This document shows, piece by piece, positions 45,928-52,840 of a stretch of 52,840 bases of DNA. The position numbers and the translations under genes are program-made. Under the pieces are notes generated by a model. It made no database searches, was not told the origin of the DNA, and was given only the letters and a program-made list of their open reading frames with translations. The stretch lies in contig JASIJX010000208.1 of NCBI GenBank assembly GCA_030049955.1, positions 1 through 52,840 of the forward strand, given 5' to 3'. The DNA is from Acidobacteriaceae bacterium. GTDB lineage: Bacteria > Acidobacteriota > Terriglobia > Terriglobales > Acidobacteriaceae. Every line of letters begins with the position of its first letter. Within the stretch, counting starts at the first letter, position 1.

Positions 45928-46088
45928 CTGGCCGGTCTCCTGACTTGCGCGTCAACGAGATCGGGCAGCCTTCCCAGGACGAAACGTCCCAGTGGCTTCG
46001 AGCAGAGTGCCGACCTCTCAGCGTTCACAGTTACGGGGTAGTGGCGGAATCGCACCGCCTTCCCGAACACCAGATGCTTGAAAGATAC
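45928..46088 (-). ncRNA. Cobalamin riboswitch before cobU
   Basis: Minus-strand order: GTTCGGGAAGGCGGTGCGATTCC, core CCGCCACTACCCCGTAACTG, a peripheral stem (CCACTGGGACG ... CCTGGGAAGG) and the B12 box AAGTCAGGAGACCGGCC. It resembles the btuB element closely and probably arose by duplication. About 150 bases separate it from cobU, enough for a transcription-attenuation platform. Confidence 0.92.
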
Positions 46089-46249
46089 CGTCTGGCGAGT
46101 CCACAGGTCAACGTGGGCTGCGCAGGGATGCCCTGAGTCAACCAGATCGGACGCGATGGTGGATGAAATCAACGGGGAACCGTTGGACACCGCCGCGTCG
46201 CCTGCTAAATCCCGTAACCGGCAGGATTTGCAGTAGCCGGACACCATAC

Positions 46250-46282
46250 CCGAAAATAAATGTATACTACCGAAAATAAATG
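46250..46282 (+). promoter_or_regulatory. Two 13-bp direct repeats CCGAAAATAAATG, likely operator
   Basis: Identical copies lie at 46250-46262 and 46270-46282, exactly 20 bases apart, so both would face the same side of the helix over two turns. They stand just upstream of the acid-sugar kinase gene. The same GAAAATAA word forms a palindrome at the end of the iclR gene, so these are candidate binding sites for the IclR protein. Confidence 0.5.
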
Positions 46283-46348
46283 GATCGCACTCGATGCTCA
46301 CCGAATCCATCCAGTCCAAGCGATTCATATCCTGTGATTGCACCGGCA

Positions 46349-47407
46349 ATGAGGCAAGTACGACTGCTGAGCGACGACGTGACGGGCGCGTGCGATGCGG
46401 GTGCAGCATTCCTGCGAGCCGGCGATTCGGTGCGCGTGTGGTTTGGTTATCAGACGCTGTTTCCTGTCTCGGAAACCGTTCAGGCCATGCATACCGCCTC
46501 GCGCGCTCTGCCCGCCGCGGAAGCGGCCGAAGTGGTCTCCCGGGCAGCTGCCGGCCTCATCCCCGATAAGGACGCAATCTTTTTCAAGAAGATTGATTCG
46601 GCCGGGCGCGGGCCCATTGCTGCCGAGGTACTGGCCTTGCACCAGGCGCTTGGGACGCGGGCAATTCTGTTGGCGCCGGCTTTTCCGGCAGCAGGGCGCA
46701 CGGTGCGCAACAGCATCCTGGAAGTTCGAGATGCGTGCGGGCCCAGCGCGCGGCCTAGCGCGCGGATTGACCTGCGCACATGGTTTGCATCGGAAATGCG
46801 GGACGCAATAGCCGCCATCGCTCACGCCGATGAAATCGCAGCAGCGATTGAGCGAGGAAAGACAATCTTGATGTGTGACAGTTCAACGCAAAGTGATTTA
46901 GATGCGCTGGCGTGCGCGGCTGAGTCTATCAAAGCGCTCTTGTATGCAGGATCGGCTGGGTTGGCGCGCGCCATGGCGAGCCTGCATCCGGCCTCTACGC
47001 AGGCAGCAGCAATACCCGTTGCGTCACGCACATTAGTGATTGCCGGAACTCCGCATCGGGTAACCAATCTTCAGCTTGCAACCCTCCAAAGAACGATACA
47101 GGGGCGCAAGGATGTACATATTGTGCGCATCGCATGTGCACCAGGCGACGAAGCAACCGTGTGCGAAGCATTCGATTCGTTCGACCCGGATGGGCTGATC
47201 CTGACTGGAGGTGACACGGCCCAACTTGCCGCGCTCGCGCTGGGAGCCCACTCGATTCTCCTTCAAGGAGAATTGGCTCCGGGCATCCCCTGGGGTATTT
47301 TGCAAGGTGGAGTTGCTGAGGGGTGCATCGCAATCACAAAATCAGGCGGATTCGGCACAGCTACCACGCTCAGCGATGTCCTCACACAGCTATCAGGAGC
47401 GGCATGA
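46349..47407 (+). CDS. DUF1537 four-carbon acid sugar kinase family protein
   Basis: A 352-residue kinase of the OtnK/DtnK family. The N-terminal sugar-binding domain starts VRLLSDDVTGACDAGAAFLRAG and contains FKKIDSAGRGPIAAEV. The C-terminal nucleotide-binding domain has LILTGGDTAQL and ITKSGGFG. Members phosphorylate D-threonate, D-erythronate or L-threonate at O-4. I chose ATG 46349 because the conserved fold starts three residues later; the in-frame ATG at 46280 lies inside the operator-like repeat and would add 23 residues. The product is slightly short for the family. It is coupled by ATGA to a PdxA2-like gene, the usual next step. Confidence 0.88.
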   Translation: MRQVRLLSDDVTGACDAGAAFLRAGDSVRVWFGYQTLFPVSETVQAMHTASRALPAAEAAEVVSRAAAGLIPDKDAIFFKKIDSAGRGPIAAEVLALHQALGTRAILLAPAFPAAGRTVRNSILEVRDACGPSARPSARIDLRTWFASEMRDAIAAIAHADEIAAAIERGKTILMCDSSTQSDLDALACAAESIKALLYAGSAGLARAMASLHPASTQAAAIPVASRTLVIAGTPHRVTNLQLATLQRTIQGRKDVHIVRIACAPGDEATVCEAFDSFDPDGLILTGGDTAQLAALALGAHSILLQGELAPGIPWGILQGGVAEGCIAITKSGGFGTATTLSDVLTQLSGAA

Positions 47408-48426
47408 AGAGACTGCCTCGCATCGCCATCAGCATTGGAGATCCCGCGGGGGTGGGCGCTGAGATTACGCTCAAAGCCCTGCGGGACAAAGAATTGGGCC
47501 CGCTGGCGCAATGGCTCGTAATTGCGGACTCCACAGCTCTCCATGCGGCTGGGCGCGTCATCGGCGTGGACCCCAGTGCTTTACCCGGCACCGTAATTGA
47601 AACCGGAGGACTGCCGGGCGATCACGCAATTGCTTTCGGCCAATTGCGCGCCGAGTATGGCATGGCCGCGATCGGCTACGTGCGGCGCGCGGCTGAGATG
47701 TGCTTGCGTGGCGAGGCAGACGCGATGGTGACGGCGCCACTGAACAAAGAAGCGGTGACGCTATCATTAGGTACTTTTTCCGGGCACACGGAATACATTG
47801 CCGAACTCACGGGTGCGCTGGATTCGCGCATGCTGCTGGTATCAGAAAAGCTGGCGACCGTGCATGTAAGCACGCACATTCCTCTTGAGCGCGCCTGCCA
47901 ACTCGATCAGCGCCGGATTGTGCGCACGATCGAGTTAGGCAACGATGCGCTGAAGCTTATGCGGCAGAGCCCGCCCCGCATCGCAGTCTGCGGGCTGAAT
48001 CCACATGCAGGCGAGCATGGGTTATTCGGCACGCAGGATGCGTCGGTGATTGCTCCGGCGATTGCCGCAGCGCACACGCTGGGCATCGACTGCTCCGGAC
48101 CCCACTCGGCCGACACGATCTTCGTGCGCGGCTTGCGCGGAGAGTTCGACTTGATTGTGGCCATGTATCACGACCAGGGGCACATACCGATGAAACTGAT
48201 TGATTTCGAGGGAACCGTCAACGTATCACTCGGGATGCCGATCATTCGCACGTCAGTGGATCACGGAACCGCATTTGATATCGCCGGCCGTAATCTGGCT
48301 GGCGCGACCAATATGAAAGCGGCCATGCGGCTGGCTGTGCGCATGGCTGCCGGCAAGGTAGCGGCGGACCCAGGTGGCCGTAAATGTGAACCGTTTCAGC
48401 GAATTCCACAGGGAGAAACTCTATGA
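47404..48426 (+). CDS. pdxA2: PdxA2-like 4-phospho-acid-sugar dehydrogenase
   Basis: A 340-residue dehydrogenase of the PdxA family. Typical blocks are ISIGDPAGVGAEITLKAL, VTAPLNKEAVT, SGHTEYIAELTG, GLNPHAGEHGLFG and the metal-binding MYHDQGHIPMKLIDF. PdxA itself serves pyridoxal phosphate synthesis. Pairing with a DUF1537 kinase marks the PdxA2 branch, which oxidises and decarboxylates 4-phospho-D-threonate or -erythronate to dihydroxyacetone phosphate. ATGA overlaps link it to genes on both sides. No pyridoxine gene is nearby, which favours the catabolic role. Confidence 0.87.
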   Translation: MKRLPRIAISIGDPAGVGAEITLKALRDKELGPLAQWLVIADSTALHAAGRVIGVDPSALPGTVIETGGLPGDHAIAFGQLRAEYGMAAIGYVRRAAEMCLRGEADAMVTAPLNKEAVTLSLGTFSGHTEYIAELTGALDSRMLLVSEKLATVHVSTHIPLERACQLDQRRIVRTIELGNDALKLMRQSPPRIAVCGLNPHAGEHGLFGTQDASVIAPAIAAAHTLGIDCSGPHSADTIFVRGLRGEFDLIVAMYHDQGHIPMKLIDFEGTVNVSLGMPIIRTSVDHGTAFDIAGRNLAGATNMKAAMRLAVRMAAGKVAADPGGRKCEPFQRIPQGETL

Positions 48427-49208
48427 ACCGCTTACGGCAAGCCGTGGAAGCCAATGGCGGCAAGACGCTTCTTGGCGCAGCCGTCTACTTTTACGATCCT
48501 GTCTTTTTAGAGATCTGTGCACGCCTGGGCTATCAGGCTATCTGGATCGAGATGGAGCATGGGCATATCACATTTGCCGAAGCCGCGGACCTGTGCCGCA
48601 TGGCGGGCGGCTCCGGGATGCTGACGATGATTCGGATTCCTGATGTGCAGCGGGCGAATGTGCTGAAGGCCGCTGAGTGCGGACCCGATATTCTCGACGC
48701 GCCGATGATCGAGCGGCCGGAGCAGATGCAGGAATTGCGTAAATACGCGCGGTTTGCCCCGGAGGGCAGTCGAGGGGTTTTTTCCGTCTCCCGGGCAGTT
48801 CACTACGGGATTCACGGCGAAGCGGTCGAGAAGCAGCAGCGCCTGAACTCGGGCTTGTGCCTGATGGCGCAGATCGAAACCGAAACAGCGTTGGGAAGGT
48901 TGGATGAGCTGGCCGCAGTTCCAGATGTGGATCTGTTCATAGGCCCCGCGGATCTGGCTGCGAGCATGGGAGTTCCTTCGCAAACGAGCGATCCGCGGGT
49001 TCAGCAAGCGGCTGTAAAGATTGTGGAGGCCGCGCGGGCACACAATAAGTGCGTGGCCACGGCGTGCGCGCCGGACGAATACGGCTTTTGGCTGGGGCTT
49101 GAAGTTGACCTGCTGTTTTTGACGAACGATATCGCCTGCCTGAAACAGGCGGCGGGCGATCTGCTCGGCCAGGCGCGCAAATTCTTGATGGGAAAGCCCT
49201 CACGCTGA
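48423..49208 (+). CDS. HpcH/HpaI family aldolase
   Basis: A 261-residue class II aldolase of the HpcH/HpaI (2-keto-3-deoxy-acid) family: GYQAIWIEMEHGHITFAEA, MLTMIRIPD, a metal-binding Glu in LMAQIETETALG and DLFIGPADLAASMG. Members cleave 2-keto-3-deoxy or 4-hydroxy-2-keto acids into pyruvate and an aldehyde. It is coupled by ATGA to the PdxA2-like gene and ends the operon. An aldolase is not needed for the standard threonate route, so a second substrate or a different acid sugar is implied. Confidence 0.88.
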   Translation: MNRLRQAVEANGGKTLLGAAVYFYDPVFLEICARLGYQAIWIEMEHGHITFAEAADLCRMAGGSGMLTMIRIPDVQRANVLKAAECGPDILDAPMIERPEQMQELRKYARFAPEGSRGVFSVSRAVHYGIHGEAVEKQQRLNSGLCLMAQIETETALGRLDELAAVPDVDLFIGPADLAASMGVPSQTSDPRVQQAAVKIVEAARAHNKCVATACAPDEYGFWLGLEVDLLFLTNDIACLKQAAGDLLGQARKFLMGKPSR

Positions 49209-49410
49209 ACGGGATGCGATAAGCGCAGGACCAGATCATCTTGCAGCGTGGTTGTGCGGCACCCGAAAGAGGCTCACAGGCGTACCTTTCAGGGGCCGGA
49301 AGTGGGTACCTAGGATATCTGCATAAAAATGAAAATTATTGCCGCCCGAGACGCAAACGACGTATAAAGATGGGGAACAAAATCCAGCTCGATCAAGGTA
49401 GCGTCCATCT

Positions 49411-50244
49411 GTGGCAGCCAAAACCGAACCTCATCCCCCGGAGAAAGCCGTTCGCCGCCGGATACCAAAATGGGCGCTTCAGTCGGCTCCAGGTGCGGCG
49501 GCAAATGAGCAGTACTATCTACGCTCGATCGGCCGCGCGCTCGACGTTCTCGATAGTTTTGACGGAACAGCGCCGCTGTCGCTCAAAGAGATCAGCGCGA
49601 GGACGGGATTGCCCGAGTCCACGCTGTTCCGCGTGTTGCTAACCCTGGAAAAGCATGGCTATCTCGAGCAGGCTGTGGATGGCACCTATCAGCTAGCCGC
49701 AAAATTGCGCTTCGGATGGCTGGTGGAAGAGGCGAACACACTCAAAACCAAGGCGCGGCCGGAGTTGGAACGGCTGGCCAACCGCTTCAACGAAACCGCC
49801 AGTTTGGCCTATCTCTACGACGACCGGATTCACGTGCTTGATTCCATCGAGACCTTTCACGAGATCCGCATGTCAAACCGGATCGGCCGGGTTCTTCCCC
49901 CGCACTGCAGCGCGATGGGCAAAGCCATTACGGCCTTTCAGACACGCGCGCTGGCAGACCGCATCCTGGAAGTCTATGGCCTGTCGCGGCGAACCGAGCA
50001 CTCCATCACCGACCGGGCCCGGCTGTTCGAAGAGTTCGAGCAGATTCGCAAGAGCGGCATCTCCTGCGACCGCGAGGAGTCCATTATGGGCGGCGTCTGC
50101 TTTGGTGCTCCGATCCAGCGCCAGGGCCTGAGAGTGGTTGCCTCGATCAGCCTGTCGACGCCTGTGGTGCGGATGACTGCGGCCCGCGAAGAAGAGACAC
50201 GCAAGGCGGTTCGCGAGGCTGCGGCCCGCGTAGCCGGAAGCTGA
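49411..50244 (+). CDS. IclR family transcriptional regulator
   Basis: A 277-residue regulator. The N-terminal winged helix-turn-helix (SIGRALDVLDSF, LSLKEISARTGLPESTLFRVL) is followed by the effector-binding GAF-like domain (ETASLAYLYDDRIHVLDS, HCSAMGKAITAF, SISCDREESIMGG-type text, ISLSTP). No Met lies before the domain, so the GTG at 49411 is the likely start. It adds a polar tail of about 35 residues in front of the HTH. It follows the acid-sugar operon on the same strand after 200 bases and probably controls it; repeats with the GAAAATAA word flank the module. Confidence 0.88.
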   Translation: MAAKTEPHPPEKAVRRRIPKWALQSAPGAAANEQYYLRSIGRALDVLDSFDGTAPLSLKEISARTGLPESTLFRVLLTLEKHGYLEQAVDGTYQLAAKLRFGWLVEEANTLKTKARPELERLANRFNETASLAYLYDDRIHVLDSIETFHEIRMSNRIGRVLPPHCSAMGKAITAFQTRALADRILEVYGLSRRTEHSITDRARLFEEFEQIRKSGISCDREESIMGGVCFGAPIQRQGLRVVASISLSTPVVRMTAAREEETRKAVREAAARVAGS

Positions 50245-50267
50245 AAATAAGTCCAGTTTATTTTCAG
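50241..50267. promoter_or_regulatory. Perfect 10-bp palindrome at the end of the IclR gene
   Basis: CTGAAAATAA and TTATTTTCAG pair around a 7-base spacer, overlapping the iclR stop codon. The arms are AT-rich with no T run at the end, so it is a weak terminator candidate. The form TGAAAA-N-TTTTCA resembles IclR-type operators. Its half-site matches the direct repeats before the kinase gene. Confidence 0.5.
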
Positions 50268-50351
50268 TAAAGGTTCTTCCGCTGGTTGAGCTGGATCGAT
50301 TTACTCGCCCCTCAGTCTATTCTCCGCCGGACAAAAGCCTGCTTGTGGACC

Positions 50352-51284
50352 TCATTGTGGAGAGGACCTGCGGAGAATCTGCATGACTTCATCAAGCGCC
50401 GTTTCCCATGCAGGGAGTTGAATTTTAAAACGGTTCCATAGTTTGGCATTCGAGAGGATGGAGTTAAGGGGGCGCGCCGCTGGCAGGGGGTAGGCAGCGG
50501 TGGTAATAGGAAGAAGTTCGGGAGCCTGGATATCGAGCTGCGCGGCGCGTGCAAAGATAGCCTGCGCAAAACCGAACCATGAGGTCGTACGGGAGCAGGT
50601 CATGTGATAAAGGCCGGTCCAGGTGTCCGGGCCGCCGAATCGGCCTGCCAGGATGCCCGAGACGATCGCATGTGTGGCTTGGGCGAGTGCGAGGGACGTA
50701 GTAGGCGCGCCTATCTGGTCATTCACAATCGAGAGCCGGGTCCGTTCGCGCGCCCGCCGGAGCATGGTGAAGAGAAAGTTTTTGCCGCGAGGCCCATAGA
50801 CCCAACTGGTGCGGAAGATGAGAGAACGGCCGCCGATGGCTTGAATCGCCTGTTCGCCCGCTAGTTTTGAGGCTCCATAGGCGTTCAGCGGATTGGTTGG
50901 ATCGTCTTCAGTCCACGGACCGGCTTTTGTGCCGTCGAAGACGTAATCGGTGGAGTAGTGAACCAGCAGAGCGTCGAGCTTGCGGGCCTCTTCGGCAAGA
51001 ATGCGCGGCGCTTCCGCATTGATGGCATGGGCCAGCTCGCGTTCGCATTCGGCGCGGTCGACAGCCGTATAGGCGGCCGCATTCAGAATCACTCCCGGTG
51101 CAAAGCTGCGAACGCAAGCACGAATTTGGTCCGGCCGGGCAAGATCGACAGTATAGCGGTCTGCGGCTGTGACAGAGCCAAGGCTGGCAAAATTACGCTG
51201 CAGCTCGAGTCCGAGTTGTCCGCTGGAACCAAGAATCAGGACGCGCGGGCTGGGGGCCAGAGTTGCGGATTGATTCTCGTTCAT
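50352..51284 (-). CDS. rmlD: dTDP-4-dehydrorhamnose reductase RmlD
   Basis: A 310-residue short-chain dehydrogenase making dTDP-L-rhamnose for cell-surface polysaccharide. It has the nucleotide-binding LILGSSGQLGLELQ, the YSTDYVFDGTKAGPWTEDD block, the catalytic YGASK and FRTSWVYGPRGKNF. The open frame runs 370 codons further upstream but that part lies opposite the cysteine desulfurase gene and is a shadow; the ATG at 51284 has GGAG 9 bases before it and starts the domain. Other rml genes are not in the window. It diverges from the desulfurase gene with about 115 bases between. Confidence 0.93.
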   Translation of the reverse strand: MNENQSATLAPSPRVLILGSSGQLGLELQRNFASLGSVTAADRYTVDLARPDQIRACVRSFAPGVILNAAAYTAVDRAECERELAHAINAEAPRILAEEARKLDALLVHYSTDYVFDGTKAGPWTEDDPTNPLNAYGASKLAGEQAIQAIGGRSLIFRTSWVYGPRGKNFLFTMLRRARERTRLSIVNDQIGAPTTSLALAQATHAIVSGILAGRFGGPDTWTGLYHMTCSRTTSWFGFAQAIFARAAQLDIQAPELLPITTAAYPLPAARPLNSILSNAKLWNRFKIQLPAWETALDEVMQILRRSSPQ

Positions 51285-51398
51285 GCAGAAGAGCTCCGGT
51301 GCATTCCATTTTAATTGGATGAGTTTGGCGATGGACCGCGCTGCGCAGGTCGCGGGAAAATCCGATTCCCCGTACAATTTAAGAGGAGAGCTACTCCT

Positions 51399-52565
51399 GT
51401 GCGCCGCGTGTACATGGACGCCAACGCCACCACGCCTCTGCTCCCGGAGGTGATCGAGGCCATGCGCCCCTACTGGATGGAGCAGTTCGGGAATGCGTCC
51501 TCGATTCACAGGCAAGGGCAGCAGGCGCGAACGGCCGTGGACCGCGCCCGCGAAATCCTGGCCGAGTTCTTTAACTGCCGCGAGGCGGAGGTGGTGTTCA
51601 ACTCCGGCGGTACGGAGGGCGATAATACGGCGATCTTTGGCCTGTTGCGCGCGGGCGACCACTTCATCACCACCTCCATTGAGCACTCCGCAGTGCTGCA
51701 GGCGGCGGAACGGATGGCGAGCCGCGGCGTAGAAGTGACCTTTATCGCGCCGCTCCAGAACGGGCTGATCGATCCCGCGGCCATTCGAAGTGCAATACGG
51801 CCGGGGACGCGCCAGACAAAGTTGATCAGCGTGATGCTGGCGAACAATGAGACGGGAGTGTTGCAGCCGGTTGAGGAGATCGGCAGGATCGCCGCGGAAG
51901 CAGGCGCCTTTTTCCATATCGATGCGGTGCAGGGAGCAGGCAAGGTTCCGCTCGACGTGCGGCGATTCGGCTGCCATCTGCTTTCCATCAGCGCGCACAA
52001 AATGCATGGGCCCAAGGGCGTTGGAGCACTCTATGTACGACGGGGAACACCCATGGATCCATTGTTCGTTGGCGGAAGCCACGAACGGCGCCAGCGTGCG
52101 GGAACCGAGAATGTGCCGGGCATTGTGGGACTGGGCAAAGCTGCCGAACTGGCGGTGGAGGGGCTCGCGGATGGGACGGTGGAGCGCGTAGCTGCTTTGC
52201 GGGACCGGCTGGAAGCAGGAATTTTGCAGATTGCCGGTACCGGTGTGAACGGCGCCGGCGCGCCTCGTACAGCCAACACGACGAATATTCGCTTTGATCA
52301 ACTGGAGGGCGAGGCGCTCGTGATTGCGCTCGACCTGAAGGGCGCAGCCGTAAGTGGCGGCTCGGCGTGCCATTCGGGGGCAGCGGAGCCCAGCCATGTG
52401 TTGATGGCCATGGGACTGGACAGGAATGCAGCGCGCGCGAGCTTACGGTTCAGCCTCTTGAAGACGGCGACCGAAGCCGATGTGGATCATGCCTTGAAAG
52501 TGGTTCCAGAGGCGGTGGAACACTTGCGGGCGCTTTCACCGGTGGCGGCGGGAACGGCGGGGTGA
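51399..52565 (+). CDS. Cysteine desulfurase (NifS/IscS family)
   Basis: A 388-residue PLP enzyme that takes sulfur from cysteine. It has YMDANATTPLLPEVIEAM at the start, GGTEGDNTAI, EHSAVLQA, the PLP lysine in SISAHKMHGPKGVGALYV, and the sulfur-carrying Cys in GGSACHSG. GAGGAGAG lies 8 bases before a GTG start; the ATG five codons later is an alternative. It is followed after 87 bases by mnmA, which fits supply of sulfur for tRNA thiolation. The short Cys loop is the NifS/class I form. Confidence 0.92.
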   Translation: MRRVYMDANATTPLLPEVIEAMRPYWMEQFGNASSIHRQGQQARTAVDRAREILAEFFNCREAEVVFNSGGTEGDNTAIFGLLRAGDHFITTSIEHSAVLQAAERMASRGVEVTFIAPLQNGLIDPAAIRSAIRPGTRQTKLISVMLANNETGVLQPVEEIGRIAAEAGAFFHIDAVQGAGKVPLDVRRFGCHLLSISAHKMHGPKGVGALYVRRGTPMDPLFVGGSHERRQRAGTENVPGIVGLGKAAELAVEGLADGTVERVAALRDRLEAGILQIAGTGVNGAGAPRTANTTNIRFDQLEGEALVIALDLKGAAVSGGSACHSGAAEPSHVLMAMGLDRNAARASLRFSLLKTATEADVDHALKVVPEAVEHLRALSPVAAGTAG

Positions 52566-52652
52566 GCGGAATTATCGTGGTTAGCGGCGTTCGCGGAGCT
52601 AGGTCCTTCGGCGCGCTGAGTTTTGCTAACACCGCTGGAGACAAGGAGCAAC

Positions 52653-52840
52653 ATGATTGAGAACACAACCATTGCCGTAGCCATGTCCGGAGGAGTGGAC
52701 TCCTCGACGGTAGCGGCAATCCTCGCGCACAGGGGCGACACGGTTGTCGGGCTCACATTGCAGCTCTGGGATCAGATGCGGCTCGCGGGCAAGCATGGGA
52801 TTCCGGATGCACCCAAAGCTGGCCGATGCTGTTCTCTGGA
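52653..52840 (+). CDS. mnmA: tRNA-specific 2-thiouridylase MnmA, 5' part only
   Basis: The first 62 codons of the gene; it runs off the right edge. The PP-loop ATPase motif [13 protein letters not shown] and the following THLQLWD-like text ([11 protein letters not shown]) identify MnmA, which makes 2-thiouridine at the wobble base of Lys, Glu and Gln tRNAs. AAGGAG lies 5 bases before the ATG. The RCCSL at the window end is the conserved first Cys region. It is probably transcribed with the cysteine desulfurase that supplies the sulfur. Confidence 0.93.
   Translation, partial: MIENTTIAVAMSGGVDSSTVAAILAHRGDTVVGLTLQLWDQMRLAGKHGIPDAPKAGRCCSL

Noticed and set aside
51285..52397. Long upstream extension of the rmlD frame on the minus strand
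   Set aside because: It is antisense to the cysteine desulfurase gene, whose motifs are complete; the RmlD Rossmann fold starts right after the ATG at 51284.
1..52840. CRISPR arrays, intact insertion sequences, prophage genes, rRNA
   Set aside because: No regularly spaced repeats, no transposase with a DDE motif, and no integrase, capsid or rRNA sequence was found on either strand.

Overview
The window looks like a chromosomal piece of an Acidobacteriota genome (Terriglobia / Acidobacteriaceae type). This is inferred from three things: Oar-like TonB receptors with an N-terminal carboxypeptidase-regulatory domain, PepSY transmembrane proteins beside them, and moderately high GC with long chains of ATGA-overlapped genes. 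No rRNA, tRNA, CRISPR array or intact insertion sequence was seen.

Left end (1-9573): 1.1 kb without a supportable gene is followed by a small gene coupled to a truncated SMC/RecF-like ATPase with a zinc-hook CxxC. Next come a Tat-exported glycosidase-like protein and a two-gene operon for both subunits of DNA topoisomerase VI, a mainly archaeal and plant enzyme. After it lies 1.2 kb of apparently non-coding DNA with repeated CAGGGAATT words.

Redox/metal region (9574-18189): a RegB/RegA-type redox two-component system diverges from a TonB receptor - PepSY - exported-protein operon. Two 17-bp palindromes of the RegA-box form lie in the 0.6 kb between them. The PepSY protein has a Met/His-rich loop that suggests metal (perhaps copper) handling. 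A two-domain protein of unknown function, broken by two compensating frameshifts, and an exported FmdE-like protein follow.

Cobalt/cobalamin region (18533-46088) is the core of the window. A minus-strand operon behind a very short cobalamin riboswitch-like element carries cbtB, cbtA, btuF, btuD, btuC, a ferredoxin-cobN fusion and a ChlI/ChlD-type chelatase partner. On the plus strand a second, full-length cobalamin riboswitch precedes a 1190-residue TonB receptor, which is followed by a decayed PepSY pseudogene. A second minus-strand unit with two more riboswitches carries cobU, btuB, cobT, cobS, cobC, an unknown gene, pduO, bluB, cbiP, cbiB and cobD, nearly all overlapped by 1-16 bases. Together these genes cover outer-membrane capture, inner-membrane import, cobalt insertion, dimethylbenzimidazole synthesis, adenosylation, amidation, aminopropanol attachment and nucleotide-loop assembly. 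No corrin-ring methylation genes are in the window.

Right end (46249-52840): a three-gene operon for a four-carbon acid-sugar pathway (DUF1537 kinase, PdxA2-like dehydrogenase, HpcH/HpaI aldolase) is followed by an IclR regulator, with GAAAATAA-type repeats at both ends of the module. Then come rmlD, a cysteine desulfurase and the start of mnmA, which runs off the window.
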